The position numbers and the translations under genes are program-made. From positions 496,001 to 560,000 of the forward strand of contig OZ282574.1 of the NCBI GenBank assembly GCA_965641885.1: DNA of 64,000 nt, written 5' to 3'. This document shows positions 8,534 to 16,708 of this stretch, piece by piece. Each line of letters opens with the position of its first letter. Within the stretch, counting starts at the first letter, position 1. The DNA comes from Pseudophaeobacter sp965641885. Lineage in GTDB: Bacteria > Pseudomonadota > Alphaproteobacteria > Rhodobacterales > Rhodobacteraceae. The notes under the pieces were generated by a model. That model searched no databases, was not told the origin of the DNA, and saw nothing but the letters and a program-made list of their open reading frames with translations.

Positions 8534-9666
8534 ATTCTGACCTGTGCAGGCGGTTGGGGATTGAGTTCCCGCTTTTTGCCTTTTCCCATTGCCGCGATGT
8601 GGTGGCGGCTGTCACCAAAGCCGGCGGCCTGGGGGTCTTTGGCGCTGCAATGATGTCGCCCGAAGAGCTGGAAGAGGAGCTCAGCTGGATTGATGCTCAT
8701 GTGGAGGGCAGACCCTATGGTGTTGACCTCATCGTGCCCAACAAATTCGAGGCCAAGGGCGAGGATCTCTCGGATGCGCAGATCCTTGCGATGGTGCCAG
8801 AGGGGCACAAGGGCTTTGCCAATGAGGTGATGCAGGCCCATGGGGTCGAACCCGGCGATCTGGATCCGGTGCGTGCGGAACAATTGGTGTTTCGCGAAAA
8901 CATCAGCGCCGAGGGCGCGCGGCGGGCTTTGGATGTTGCGTTCTCACACCCAATTGCGCTCATTGCCAATGCGCTGGGCCTGCCGCCGCAGGATATGCTT
9001 GAGCGTGGCAAGGCGCAGGGAATTGCTGTGGCGGCGCTGGTGGGCACTGCCGAACATGCGCGGGCGCAGGTGGCAGCAGGGGTTGATGTGATTGTTGCTG
9101 CCGGGGGTGAGGCAGGTGGCCACACTGGCGAGATTTCGACCATGGTGTTGGTACCTGAGGTGGTGCAGGCCATTGCCGGCTCGCAGGTGCCGGTGCTGGC
9201 CGCAGGTGGCATTGCCACCGGCGCACAGATGGCCGCAGCCATGGCGATGGGGGCGGCGGGCGCCTGGTGTGGCTCGGTCTGGCTGACAACTGCCGAGGCC
9301 GAGACAACGCCGGTGGTGAAGGAAAAGATGCTGGCGGCCAGCAGTTGCGACACCGTGCGGTCACGCTCGCGCACAGGTAAGCCCTCGCGCCAGCTGGTCA
9401 GTGCCTGGACCGAGGCCTGGGAGGCCAAAGGCGCGCCCAGACCACTGCCGATGCCGCTGCAGACGCTGGTGTCAGAACCCGCGCTGCACCGCATTGATCA
9501 GATGTCGCAAAAGGGCCATGCGGGCGCACAGGATCTCGCCACCTATTGGGTGGGGCAGGGGGTTGGCCTGATGAACCAGTCCATGTCTGCGGGGGCCGTG
9601 GTGCAGCAATTCAAGGAAGATTTTCTATCGGGTTATGAGCGCCTGCAAACCGCACTGGAGGGATAG
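8530..9666 (+). CDS. Nitronate monooxygenase-like (NPD/2-nitropropane dioxygenase family) flavoprotein
   Basis: A 378-residue TIM-barrel flavoprotein of the NMO/2-nitropropane dioxygenase family. Visible features are the N-terminal CRRLGIEFPLFAFSHCRDVVAAVTKAGGLGVFG, the central GVDVIVAAGGEAGGHTG (FMN phosphate/active-site histidine region), VPVLAAGGIATGAQMAAAMAMGAAGAWCGS, and a C-terminal segment with VVQQFKED. The family covers nitronate monooxygenases, quinone reductases and uncharacterised oxidoreductases, so the reaction is unknown. It overlaps the carboxylase alpha gene by 4 nt, so it is translated with it and probably acts on the same substrate family. Confidence 0.8.
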   Translation: MNSDLCRRLGIEFPLFAFSHCRDVVAAVTKAGGLGVFGAAMMSPEELEEELSWIDAHVEGRPYGVDLIVPNKFEAKGEDLSDAQILAMVPEGHKGFANEVMQAHGVEPGDLDPVRAEQLVFRENISAEGARRALDVAFSHPIALIANALGLPPQDMLERGKAQGIAVAALVGTAEHARAQVAAGVDVIVAAGGEAGGHTGEISTMVLVPEVVQAIAGSQVPVLAAGGIATGAQMAAAMAMGAAGAWCGSVWLTTAEAETTPVVKEKMLAASSCDTVRSRSRTGKPSRQLVSAWTEAWEAKGAPRPLPMPLQTLVSEPALHRIDQMSQKGHAGAQDLATYWVGQGVGLMNQSMSAGAVVQQFKEDFLSGYERLQTALEG

Positions 9667-9780
9667 GGCCGGGCCTGTCTCTCAAGCAAAGCAGCCCTGT
9701 CGCCCCAGTAAAGATCTTGAGTGCAGCGCAGGCAAACCAATAGCTGAGAAGAGAGCCGGGCCTGGTGAGACCCTCAGCCC

Positions 9781-9822
9781 GATCAATTTTGCCCGACCAA
9801 TTTTGCCTGATCAATTGGGGCG
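9781..9822. repeat. Short tandem repeat in the NMO-sulfatase intergenic region
   Basis: Three 14-bp units start GATCAATTTTGCCC, GACCAATTTTGCCT and GATCAATTGGGGCG; the third is half degenerate. The 250-nt gap 9667-9916 otherwise holds no gene that I can support. Confidence 0.6.
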
Positions 9823-9916
9823 GTCCATGGGGGAGGCACTGCTTTCTCCTCGCCATTTTGCTTCACCTGTTCAATAGTTGCAGGCATTGCGTGCAAGGGA
9901 GCTGAGGAGGCAACCG

Positions 9917-11665
9917 ATGAATATTCTTTATATTATGTTTGACCAGTTGCGGTTCGACTACCTCAGCTGTGCCGGCCATCCGCACCTGCAGACCCCGCAT
10001 ATCGATGCGCTGGCGGCCAGGGGCGTGCGGTTCACCCGCGCCTATGTGCAGTCGCCCACCTGCGGTTCCTCGCGTATGTCGAGCTATACCGGGCGCTACC
10101 CGTCCAGCCACGGGGTGCAGTTCAACAGCTACCCGCTGAAAGTGGGGGAATGGACCATTGGCGATCATCTGCGCAACTCAGGCATGAGCTGCAGCCTGAT
10201 CGGCAAGACCCATATGGTGGCCGATGCCGTTGGGCTTGAGCGGCTGGGGCTGGCACCGGACAGTGTGATCGGCGTGCGGCAAAGCGAATGTGGCTTTGAC
10301 CCCTATCTGCGTGATGACGGGCTTTGGGCCGAGGGGCCGGATGGCTTTTATGACCCGAAACGCAGCCCCTATAATGAGTACCTGAAAGAACAGGGTTACC
10401 CCGGTGACAACCCCTGGAATGATTTTGCCAATGCGGGGATTGAGACGGGCGAGGAGGGCAATGACATTGCCTCGGGCTGGTTCATGGTCAATGCCGACAA
10501 GCCGGCCAATATTGCTGAAGAAGACAGCGAAACGCCCTGGCTCACCACCAAGGCGATCGAGTTCATCGAGGAGGTGACGGCCAAGGGGGAGGGACCCTGG
10601 TGCGCGCATCTGAGCTATATCAAGCCGCATTGGCCCTATATCGTGCCCGCGCCCTATCATAATATGTACGGGCCTGAGCATGTGCTGCCGGTGGTGCGCC
10701 ATGAGGGCGAGCGGGTCAATGCGCATCCGGTTTTTGGCGGCATGATGAGCAACCCGATCGGCAAGGCGTTTAGTCGCGACGAGGTGCGCCAAAAGGTGAT
10801 CCCGGCCTATATGGGCTTGATCAAACAGGCGGATGATCAGATGGGCAGGCTGTTTGCCTATCTGGAGGCCAGCGGGCGCATGCAAGATACCATGGTGGTG
10901 GTGACGTCGGACCATGGCGACTATCTGGGCGATCACTGGCTGGGCGAGAAGAACCTGTTTCACGAACCCTCGATCAAGGTGCCGCTGATCATCTATGATC
11001 CACGCGCCACGGCGGATGTGAGCCGCGGCACCTCCTGTGACGCGTTGGTTGAGGCCATCGATCTGGCGCCGACCTTTCTGGAGGTCGCGGGCGGAGAGCC
11101 TCTTGGGCATATTCTTGAGGGGCGGTCGCTGATGCCTTTGTTGCGGGGAGAAGACCCGGAGTGGCGCGACTTTGCGGTGGCGGAGTTCGACTATTCCACC
11201 ATGCCGCTCTGCGCCAAGCTGGGTCTGGAGCCCAAAGACGCGCGCCTGTTCATGATCACCGATGCGCGCTGGAAATTTATGCATGCCGAGGGCGGCCTGC
11301 TTGCAATGCTGTTTGATTTGCAGGAAGACCCACAGGAGCTGGTCGATTTGGGGCGCAGCCCGAAGCATCAGGAGATCCTTGCAGTGATGTATGAGCGGTT
11401 GCGCCAATGGGGGCTGCGCATGTCGCAGCGTACCACGGTGTCGGATGCACAGATTGAGGCAGGGCGGGGTAAATCTGCAAAGAAGGGCATCTTGCTGGGT
11501 GTCTACGAGGCTACGGATGTAGCGCCGGAGCTGACAGAGAAACTACGCGGCTCCGTGCCCCAAACGACTGGTGTGCAAACCGGGGAGAAAACTGGGTCGC
11601 AAACTGGGGCGCAAGATGAAGAGGCGCAGGGTGCTGGGTCCAGCTGCGCGCAAAGTGCGCGATAG
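9917..11665 (+). CDS. Sulfatase / phosphonate monoester hydrolase-like enzyme
   Basis: A 582-residue alkaline-phosphatase-superfamily hydrolase with the N-terminal metal site MFDQLRFD, the sulfatase signature region PTCGSSRMSSYTGRYPSSHG (nucleophile Cys49, to become formylglycine), GKTH, the LSYIKPHWPY segment, and a second metal site TSDHGDYLGDH plus EKNLFHE. The family cleaves sulfate, phosphate or phosphonate esters. The signature reads C-G-S-S-R, not the usual C-x-P-x-R. There is no signal peptide, so it is probably cytoplasmic. GAGGAGG precedes ATG 9917. The last 35 or so residues are low-complexity (TG/QTG repeats) and run up to a dispersed repeat, suggesting a drifted C-terminus. Confidence 0.82.
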   Translation: MNILYIMFDQLRFDYLSCAGHPHLQTPHIDALAARGVRFTRAYVQSPTCGSSRMSSYTGRYPSSHGVQFNSYPLKVGEWTIGDHLRNSGMSCSLIGKTHMVADAVGLERLGLAPDSVIGVRQSECGFDPYLRDDGLWAEGPDGFYDPKRSPYNEYLKEQGYPGDNPWNDFANAGIETGEEGNDIASGWFMVNADKPANIAEEDSETPWLTTKAIEFIEEVTAKGEGPWCAHLSYIKPHWPYIVPAPYHNMYGPEHVLPVVRHEGERVNAHPVFGGMMSNPIGKAFSRDEVRQKVIPAYMGLIKQADDQMGRLFAYLEASGRMQDTMVVVTSDHGDYLGDHWLGEKNLFHEPSIKVPLIIYDPRATADVSRGTSCDALVEAIDLAPTFLEVAGGEPLGHILEGRSLMPLLRGEDPEWRDFAVAEFDYSTMPLCAKLGLEPKDARLFMITDARWKFMHAEGGLLAMLFDLQEDPQELVDLGRSPKHQEILAVMYERLRQWGLRMSQRTTVSDAQIEAGRGKSAKKGILLGVYEATDVAPELTEKLRGSVPQTTGVQTGEKTGSQTGAQDEEAQGAGSSCAQSAR

Positions 11666-11667
11666 CA

Positions 11668-11758
11668 AAGGGGGGCTCCCGCCCGTCTCGGGGTGTTTTG
11701 TAAAAACCCCCTCGCCCCTTGGTCCCAGCGCCGCGCTTTCGCGCGGCGCTGGGACCAA
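11668..11758 (+). repeat. Dispersed palindromic repeat, copy 1 (plus orientation)
   Basis: The element starts with a GGGGGGCTCCCGCCC block and ends in an 18-bp perfect stem (11719-11736 with 11741-11758, loop TTTC) of the type TTGGTCCCAGCGCCGCGC. Related copies lie at 42189-42274, 42423-42496 (inverted) and 56122-56236. It lies 2 nt after the sulfatase stop and may also terminate transcription. Confidence 0.7.
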
Positions 11759-11949
11759 ACCTGCCAAGGCTTGGCCAGCAAAGCTGGAAAAGCCTGCGGG
11801 TGCGGGAGGATTTGGTTGGCTGGAGCAGGGAGGGTGGTTTTCTGCCCGCTATGCGTGCGGGGATCAGGCGCATTTGTTGCCTTGGGCTGTCTCGCTGCTT
11901 ATGGTGGCGGAAAATCGGGTATCAAGAACAAACAGCAGGGTGCAGCGCA

Positions 11950-12600
11950 GTGGCAGGGCAGACCGAAGGGCTATTGAACGCGATCCTTCAAGATATTGAC
12001 GCCGGGCAGCTGAACCCGGGCGATGTGCTGGACGAGGCAGGGCTGGCGGCACGTCACGGGGTGTCGCGCACACCCATCCGCGAGGTCTTTATCCAGCTTG
12101 AGGCCGCGGGCCTCATTCGCCGCCTGCCGCGCAAGGGCGCGGTATTGTTCAAGCCGACGCTGGAAGAGTTTCTCGCTATTCTGGAGGTCCATGCCCAGCT
12201 GGAAGGGCAGGCCGCCGGTCTGGCCGCGCGCCGTATGACGCCTGAACAGGCTGCGGAGCTGGAACAGATCGTGCGGGCCTGTGAAAGGCACGCGGCACAG
12301 AAGGGGGATGCGGATCCGGACGGCTACTATCAGCTGAACCTGCGCTTTCACGGCGCCGTGGCCATGGGGGCGGGCAACCCGTTTCTGGTCGAGATGATCA
12401 AGACCAATGCCCGCAAACTGATGGCCTACTATCGGGCGCGCTATAAGTATCCCGGATCGATCAAACAATCGGCCAGTGAACACCGTGACATTGCCGAGCT
12501 GATCTTTGCCCATGACCGCGACGCGGCTGAGACGCTTATGGCAAGCCATGTGCAGTTTGATCAGGTGACGGTGATGGACCTGCTGGCCGCCCTTGGCTGA
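11950..12600 (+). CDS. GntR-family transcriptional regulator (FCD/FadR subfamily)
   Basis: A 216-residue regulator. The N-terminal winged helix (residues 1-70) has LNPGDVLDEAGLAARHGVSRTPIREVFIQLEAAGLIRRLPRKGAVLF; the C-terminal FCD effector domain has EVHAQLEGQAAGLAARRMT, NLRFHGAVAMGAGNP and SEHRDIAELI, including the metal-binding histidines. The start is uncertain: GTG 11950 gives a normal length, while upstream codons read through the repeat. It precedes, on the opposite strand, an amidotransferase gene; operator-like palindromes at 13370-13416 between the amidotransferase and P450 genes are possible targets. Confidence 0.88.
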   Translation: MAGQTEGLLNAILQDIDAGQLNPGDVLDEAGLAARHGVSRTPIREVFIQLEAAGLIRRLPRKGAVLFKPTLEEFLAILEVHAQLEGQAAGLAARRMTPEQAAELEQIVRACERHAAQKGDADPDGYYQLNLRFHGAVAMGAGNPFLVEMIKTNARKLMAYYRARYKYPGSIKQSASEHRDIAELIFAHDRDAAETLMASHVQFDQVTVMDLLAALG

Positions 12601-12647
12601 GGCCACCCTGACGGGGCTTTTTAACTGGGCTTTCGCCAAGTCTCAGC

Positions 12648-13352
12648 CTAGACAGCCTGCTCAAAGAACTGCGCCAGGGCTGTGGCAAAGGCAGCCTGAT
12701 CGGCGGGCTCCTCAAGGCTGTTGTTCGCCTGCCTGTAGAGGCTTTCTCCTAAACTCTGCTGCATTTCGTCGGTGAGGGCGGCGATAAAGCTAGGGCTCAT
12801 TTCAGGATGGTGCTGCGTCGTCCAGATATGGCGGCCAATGGTGAACCCAGCGTTCAGCTCAGTGCTGCGGGCAACCTCCTGCGCCTGCGGCGGGATCCTG
12901 TCGACGCATTCGCTGTGAGAGCCATAGAGCCTGAGGTCTTGCGGCAGTTCCGGCGCCCAGGGCAGGGGCGAGGTGATCTGGTTATGTATCAGGCCATGTA
13001 CCCAGCCAGCGGGGTTGCGGGCCACGCTGCCCCCCAGTGCGAGGGCGATGGCCTGATGACCAAAACAGGCGCCAAACAGCGGCAGTTGCGCCTGATCCAT
13101 CTCCCGGATCAAAGCCAGCAGGGGTGCAATCCAGGGCAGGCCACTGCGGGTTGATGCGGGACTGCCTGTGATCATCACTCCATCAAAGGCGCTGATTTCC
13201 GGCGGAAACGCGCCCTCATGCACCTGAAATACGGATGTGCGCCAGTCCGGCCGCGCCATCTGCACGAGGCGGGTGAATTTTTCCCCATCAAGGGGATGCG
13301 CCGCGGCAAAGGCGCTGTTGTCGGTGTTGGTGACCAGAATGGCGAGATGCAT
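12648..13352 (-). CDS. Class I glutamine amidotransferase-like protein
   Basis: A 234-residue stand-alone GATase1 domain. The nucleophile elbow is GACFGHQ (Cys96), and the histidine-glutamate pair is in QHHPEM (His182, Glu184), so the triad is complete. VMITGSPAS forms the oxyanion loop. No synthetase domain is attached. Such proteins hydrolyse glutamine or gamma-glutamyl amides. Beside a glutamine-synthetase-like gene, a role in removing the glutamyl group from a gamma-glutamylated intermediate (as PuuD does in putrescine breakdown) is plausible but inferred. It is divergent from the P450 gene. Confidence 0.82.
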   Translation of the reverse strand: MHLAILVTNTDNSAFAAAHPLDGEKFTRLVQMARPDWRTSVFQVHEGAFPPEISAFDGVMITGSPASTRSGLPWIAPLLALIREMDQAQLPLFGACFGHQAIALALGGSVARNPAGWVHGLIHNQITSPLPWAPELPQDLRLYGSHSECVDRIPPQAQEVARSTELNAGFTIGRHIWTTQHHPEMSPSFIAALTDEMQQSLGESLYRQANNSLEEPADQAAFATALAQFFEQAV

Positions 13353-13369
13353 ATGGGGCTCGTGAGTTT

Positions 13370-13416
13370 TATGTTTACATATTTATAGGCTCATTTAGTA
13401 TACATAAAGAATGTAT
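13370..13416. promoter_or_regulatory. Two AT-rich palindromes in the amidotransferase/P450 divergent promoter
   Basis: TATGTTTACATA (13370-13381, arms TATGT/ACATA) and ATACAT-AAAGA-ATGTAT (13400-13416) lie in the 78-nt gap between the divergent genes. The GT-TT-AC core fits the loose GntR-family operator pattern, so the nearby GntR protein is the first candidate regulator. Confidence 0.5.
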
Positions 13417-13430
13417 TCGGGAAGCCCATT

Positions 13431-14690
13431 ATGACCATCTGGACACCACAGGATGACGGCCACGCCGACCTTGCCAGTCATGACACCTTTGCCATGGGGG
13501 CGCCGCACAATACCTTTGCCCGGCTGCGCCGCGAGGACCCGCTGCACTGGACCGAATATGCCGGTGGCGAAAACTTTTGGTCGGTGACCCGCTATGATGA
13601 CATCATCCAGATGAACAAGAACACCGAGGTGTTCTCATCGGCGCGTGGCATTCGCATGGAAGATCAGAGCTATGAAGAATATCTGGCGCGGCGCACCTTT
13701 CAGGAGACCGACCCGCCAGAGCATTCCAAGGTGCGCATGAAGCTGATGCGGGCGTTTTCCAAAACCAGCATGGCGCAGTATGAACAAGAGATCCGCGATA
13801 TCTGCGGCGAGATTTTGGACCCGGTGCTGGAGCAGGGCACCTTTGACGCCACCAAGGAGATCGCCCGCCAATTGCCGATGCGGATGCTGGGGCGCGTTGT
13901 GGGACTGCCAGAGGCGGATCTGCCCTGGCTGGTGGAAAAGGGCGACGCACTGATCGCCAATACCGACCCGGATTTCACCTCGCATGTGATGGACAAGCTG
14001 CAGACGGATGAGTTCCGCCTGATGCCTTTTAACTCTCCTGCGGGGGCTGAGCTATATGTCTATGCCAGGGATCTGATGGCCGACAAGGCCCGCCGGGGCG
14101 ACACGGCTGGTGTACTCAATATGATCCTTGAGCCTGCCAAGGATGGCTCGGAAATATCCGAGACCGAGTTTCGCAATTTCTTTTGCCTGCTGGTAGCGGC
14201 GGGCAATGACACCACCCGCTATTCCATTGCCGCAGGCATTCAGGCCCTGTGTCACCAGCCAGAGCTGTTGGCGCAAATGCAGGCAGGCGGAGCAGTCTGG
14301 GAGACGGCGGCGGATGAGATCATTCGCTGGGCGACGCCTGCGATCTATTTCCGCCGCACCGCGACGCGGGATGTTGAGATGCATGACAAGCTGATCCGGG
14401 CAGGCGACAAGCTGCTCTATTGGTTCATTTCTGCCAACCGTGACGACAGCTACTTTGACGACCCTTTCCGGGTGGATCTGATGCGCAACCCCAACCGGCA
14501 TCTGGCCTTTGGCCAGTTTGGCCCGCATGTCTGCCTGGGCATGTGGCTGGCCCGGCTGGAAGTCACTGTACTGTTTCAGGAGTTGGCCAAACGGATCGGC
14601 CATATCGAGGCCTCGGGGCCGCAGAAGTTCCTGCGTTCCAACTTTGTCGGTGGCATCAAGGAGCTGCCGGTGCGTGTCACCCCACGGTGA
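13431..14690 (+). CDS. Cytochrome P450
   Basis: A 419-residue soluble bacterial P450. The I-helix oxygen-binding motif is AAGNDTT (about 256-262), the ExxR pair is in DEIIR (Glu296, Arg299), and the haem loop is AFGQFGPHVCLG with Cys368 as ligand. The loop has one extra residue between the Phe and the Cys compared with FGxGxHxC; the same spacing occurs in the CYP124/125/142-like group that hydroxylates methyl-branched lipids and sterols, so an isoprenoid-like substrate is possible. No ferredoxin or reductase is adjacent. GGAAG precedes the ATG. It is followed 122 nt later by a glutamine-synthetase-like gene on the same strand. Confidence 0.95.
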   Translation: MTIWTPQDDGHADLASHDTFAMGAPHNTFARLRREDPLHWTEYAGGENFWSVTRYDDIIQMNKNTEVFSSARGIRMEDQSYEEYLARRTFQETDPPEHSKVRMKLMRAFSKTSMAQYEQEIRDICGEILDPVLEQGTFDATKEIARQLPMRMLGRVVGLPEADLPWLVEKGDALIANTDPDFTSHVMDKLQTDEFRLMPFNSPAGAELYVYARDLMADKARRGDTAGVLNMILEPAKDGSEISETEFRNFFCLLVAAGNDTTRYSIAAGIQALCHQPELLAQMQAGGAVWETAADEIIRWATPAIYFRRTATRDVEMHDKLIRAGDKLLYWFISANRDDSYFDDPFRVDLMRNPNRHLAFGQFGPHVCLGMWLARLEVTVLFQELAKRIGHIEASGPQKFLRSNFVGGIKELPVRVTPR

Positions 14691-14812
14691 AGCGGTACAA
14701 AAAATCAGACACGATGCACAGGCGTAGTCTATGCTAGAAATCGCCTGTCAGGATGTTGACCCACAGCCATTTTGCCAGCCACGATCTGGCCCGATTTGGA
14801 AGGATTTGAGCC

Positions 14813-16102
14813 ATGAAGACCCGCTTGCGTGCGATGTTCTGCGACCACCTCAGCATTATGCGGGGGAAATATCTGCCCAACTCAAAGATTGGTGATGATG
14901 GCACCCGGTTTTGCCGCTCTGTTTTTGGCACCCACTATGACCGCGACCTGCTGGATGCGCCGGGCTCGATGGTGAAACAGGGGATGCCGGATATGGAGCT
15001 GAAGTGGCAGCACGATGATATTCGCGACAGCTGGCATGCTTCGACCAAGGTGGTGCTGGGGGATCTGTATGATGTGGATGGCGTGCCCCTGTCGCTGTGC
15101 CCGCGCGGCGCGCTAAAGCGGGCGGTCGCAGGCTGGCAGGCACGCGGGCTGACCCCAAAAGTGGGGATCGAGCTGGAGGCCTATGCGCTGCAGGCCGACG
15201 ATCGGGGCCGACTGATGCCCTATGACGCACCAGGGGGCGTGGTCTATGGCACCGGGCCTTTTGCTGACCCGTTGCGGTTTAATGACCGGATCTGGGCCAT
15301 GGCGGATGAGATGGGCTTTTCGCTGGATATGATCACGGCGGAATTCGACAGCCCGCAGTTCGAATACACCCTGACCTTTGATGATGCGGTCAAGGCGGTG
15401 GATGACATCGTGCTGTTCCGTCTGATGGCGCGTGAGATCGCGTTGGAGTATGGCATCGTTCTTTCCTTCATGCCCAAACCCATCGCCGAGGCCGGTGGCT
15501 CTGGCATGCATATCAACTTTTCATTTGTGGATGAGGCTGGCGGCAATGCGCTGTCCTCGGGGCCGCGCGGGGGTCCTGAACATATGAATGATCTGGCGCG
15601 TGGCTGTCTGGCGGGGGTTTTGCATCACCACAAGGGTCTGGCCGGGCTGATTGCCCCAACGGCCAACAGCTATATGCGGCTGCAGCCGGGGTCTTTGTCG
15701 GGCTATTGGCAAAATTGGGGAGGTGATCACCGCAATGTGACGACACGGATCAGCTCGGAAGGCGGCGCCAAGGCGCGGCTTGAGCATCGCATGGCGGATG
15801 CCTCTTCCAATCCCTACACTGCCGTGGCTGCGGTGCTGCAGGCGTCCTTGTTGGGGGTGGAGAAAGGCTATCAGCTGCCGCCGATGGAGACGGGCGATGG
15901 GTTTGACCGCACGGATGCGCGCGAGGGCACCGCGATTGATCTCAAAGGGGCCGTCGCGGATCTGGAACGCGATACGATTCTGGCCGAGGCCGTGGGTGCG
16001 GATCTCGTGGCCAACCACGCGTTTATGAAGCGCAAAGAGGTGCGCAAAACCCGGGACCTGGAAGGCGACGGCATGCGGGATTTCTATGTTCATTTTATTT
16101 GA
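14813..16102 (+). CDS. Glutamine synthetase family protein (gamma-glutamyl-amine ligase-like)
   Basis: A 429-residue protein of the GS fold with the glutamate-binding GIELEAYAL, AEFDSPQFEYTL (metal and ATP site), AGGSGMHINFSF and ANSYMRLQPGSLSGYWQNWGGDHR segments, ending RVEH-like RLEHRMADASSNPY. It is shorter than housekeeping GlnA and lacks the adenylylation loop region, typical of PuuA/GlnT-type ligases that join glutamate to an amine. It lies after the P450 gene and near a class I amidotransferase, a class III aminotransferase and an aldehyde dehydrogenase, which together suggest amine breakdown. The true substrate is unknown. Confidence 0.87.
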   Translation: MKTRLRAMFCDHLSIMRGKYLPNSKIGDDGTRFCRSVFGTHYDRDLLDAPGSMVKQGMPDMELKWQHDDIRDSWHASTKVVLGDLYDVDGVPLSLCPRGALKRAVAGWQARGLTPKVGIELEAYALQADDRGRLMPYDAPGGVVYGTGPFADPLRFNDRIWAMADEMGFSLDMITAEFDSPQFEYTLTFDDAVKAVDDIVLFRLMAREIALEYGIVLSFMPKPIAEAGGSGMHINFSFVDEAGGNALSSGPRGGPEHMNDLARGCLAGVLHHHKGLAGLIAPTANSYMRLQPGSLSGYWQNWGGDHRNVTTRISSEGGAKARLEHRMADASSNPYTAVAAVLQASLLGVEKGYQLPPMETGDGFDRTDAREGTAIDLKGAVADLERDTILAEAVGADLVANHAFMKRKEVRKTRDLEGDGMRDFYVHFI

Positions 16103-16708
16103 CGGCGCAGTCCGCTAGTTTGCCAGTCACGCCGCCAGCCAGTCAGGCTGTTCGTTTGCCACGGTTGAGCAGAGCAGCAGATTAACCCGCTCTCCTGCGC
16201 TATCGGTCTACAAGGTGAAAATTGACTGCACGGTAAGGGCAGGAGCCCAATGGGTTTTATTTGGAAGGCTGATTGCGGCACGCTTTTGTCGATATCGCTT
16301 TCTCACTGTCCTGAGTGTTCAGCCCTTTTCTGACATCAGTCAAATCGTTTGAGGCCGCCAGAGCTGGGCGCGCTTTGTGATTTTATGAGGTCTCGAGTGA
16401 GGCTGCGTCCCGCAAGATCGACTGCCGTGCGTTCTGTGACGATGCTTGGGTTTGATCGGGGTGCTTTGCCGATGGTGGCCGTGGTGCGAGCAGCCAATGA
16501 CTGGTCAGCCAATTGGGGCGCTCACACCGAAAAGTCAGTGTGCATCGCAATCAACTGAGGGTCTATTCCCCGGCTTCCGGATTTCGCAGCCGCGCCGCGT
16601 CAGCGGCGCTACGAGAGGCCGCGGGCCCGAAGCATTTGCTTCGGGCCCGCCATGGTATCTGGTGGCAGCCGACCAAAGGTCGGCTGCGGTCGGCGTCTGC
16701 TGCCGGGT
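16103..16708. other. 606-nt intergenic region with stacked hairpins, no supportable gene
   Basis: It lies between a plus-strand ligase gene and a minus-strand aminotransferase gene, which are convergent. Short open frames exist but show no family features, no good ribosome binding site and ordinary shadow composition. The right end carries two perfect hairpins, listed separately. Confidence 0.6.
16621..16687. terminator. Two tandem perfect hairpins between convergent genes
   Basis: Hairpin 1 (16621-16650) has a 13-bp stem GCGGGCCCGAAGC with loop ATTT. Hairpin 2 (16665-16687) has a 10-bp stem GCAGCCGACC with loop AAA. They follow the aminotransferase stop on the minus strand. Neither has a clear U-tract, so they could act as terminators or as mRNA 3'-end stabilisers. 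Confidence 0.55.

Noticed and set aside
11503..11781. 92-codon minus-strand frame over the sulfatase 3' end and repeat
   Set aside because: It is built from low-complexity and repeat sequence, with no supported start.
16349..16558. 69-codon open frame in the 606-nt gap
   Set aside because: No family resemblance, no ribosome binding site of note, and overlapping equally long frames in the same place.
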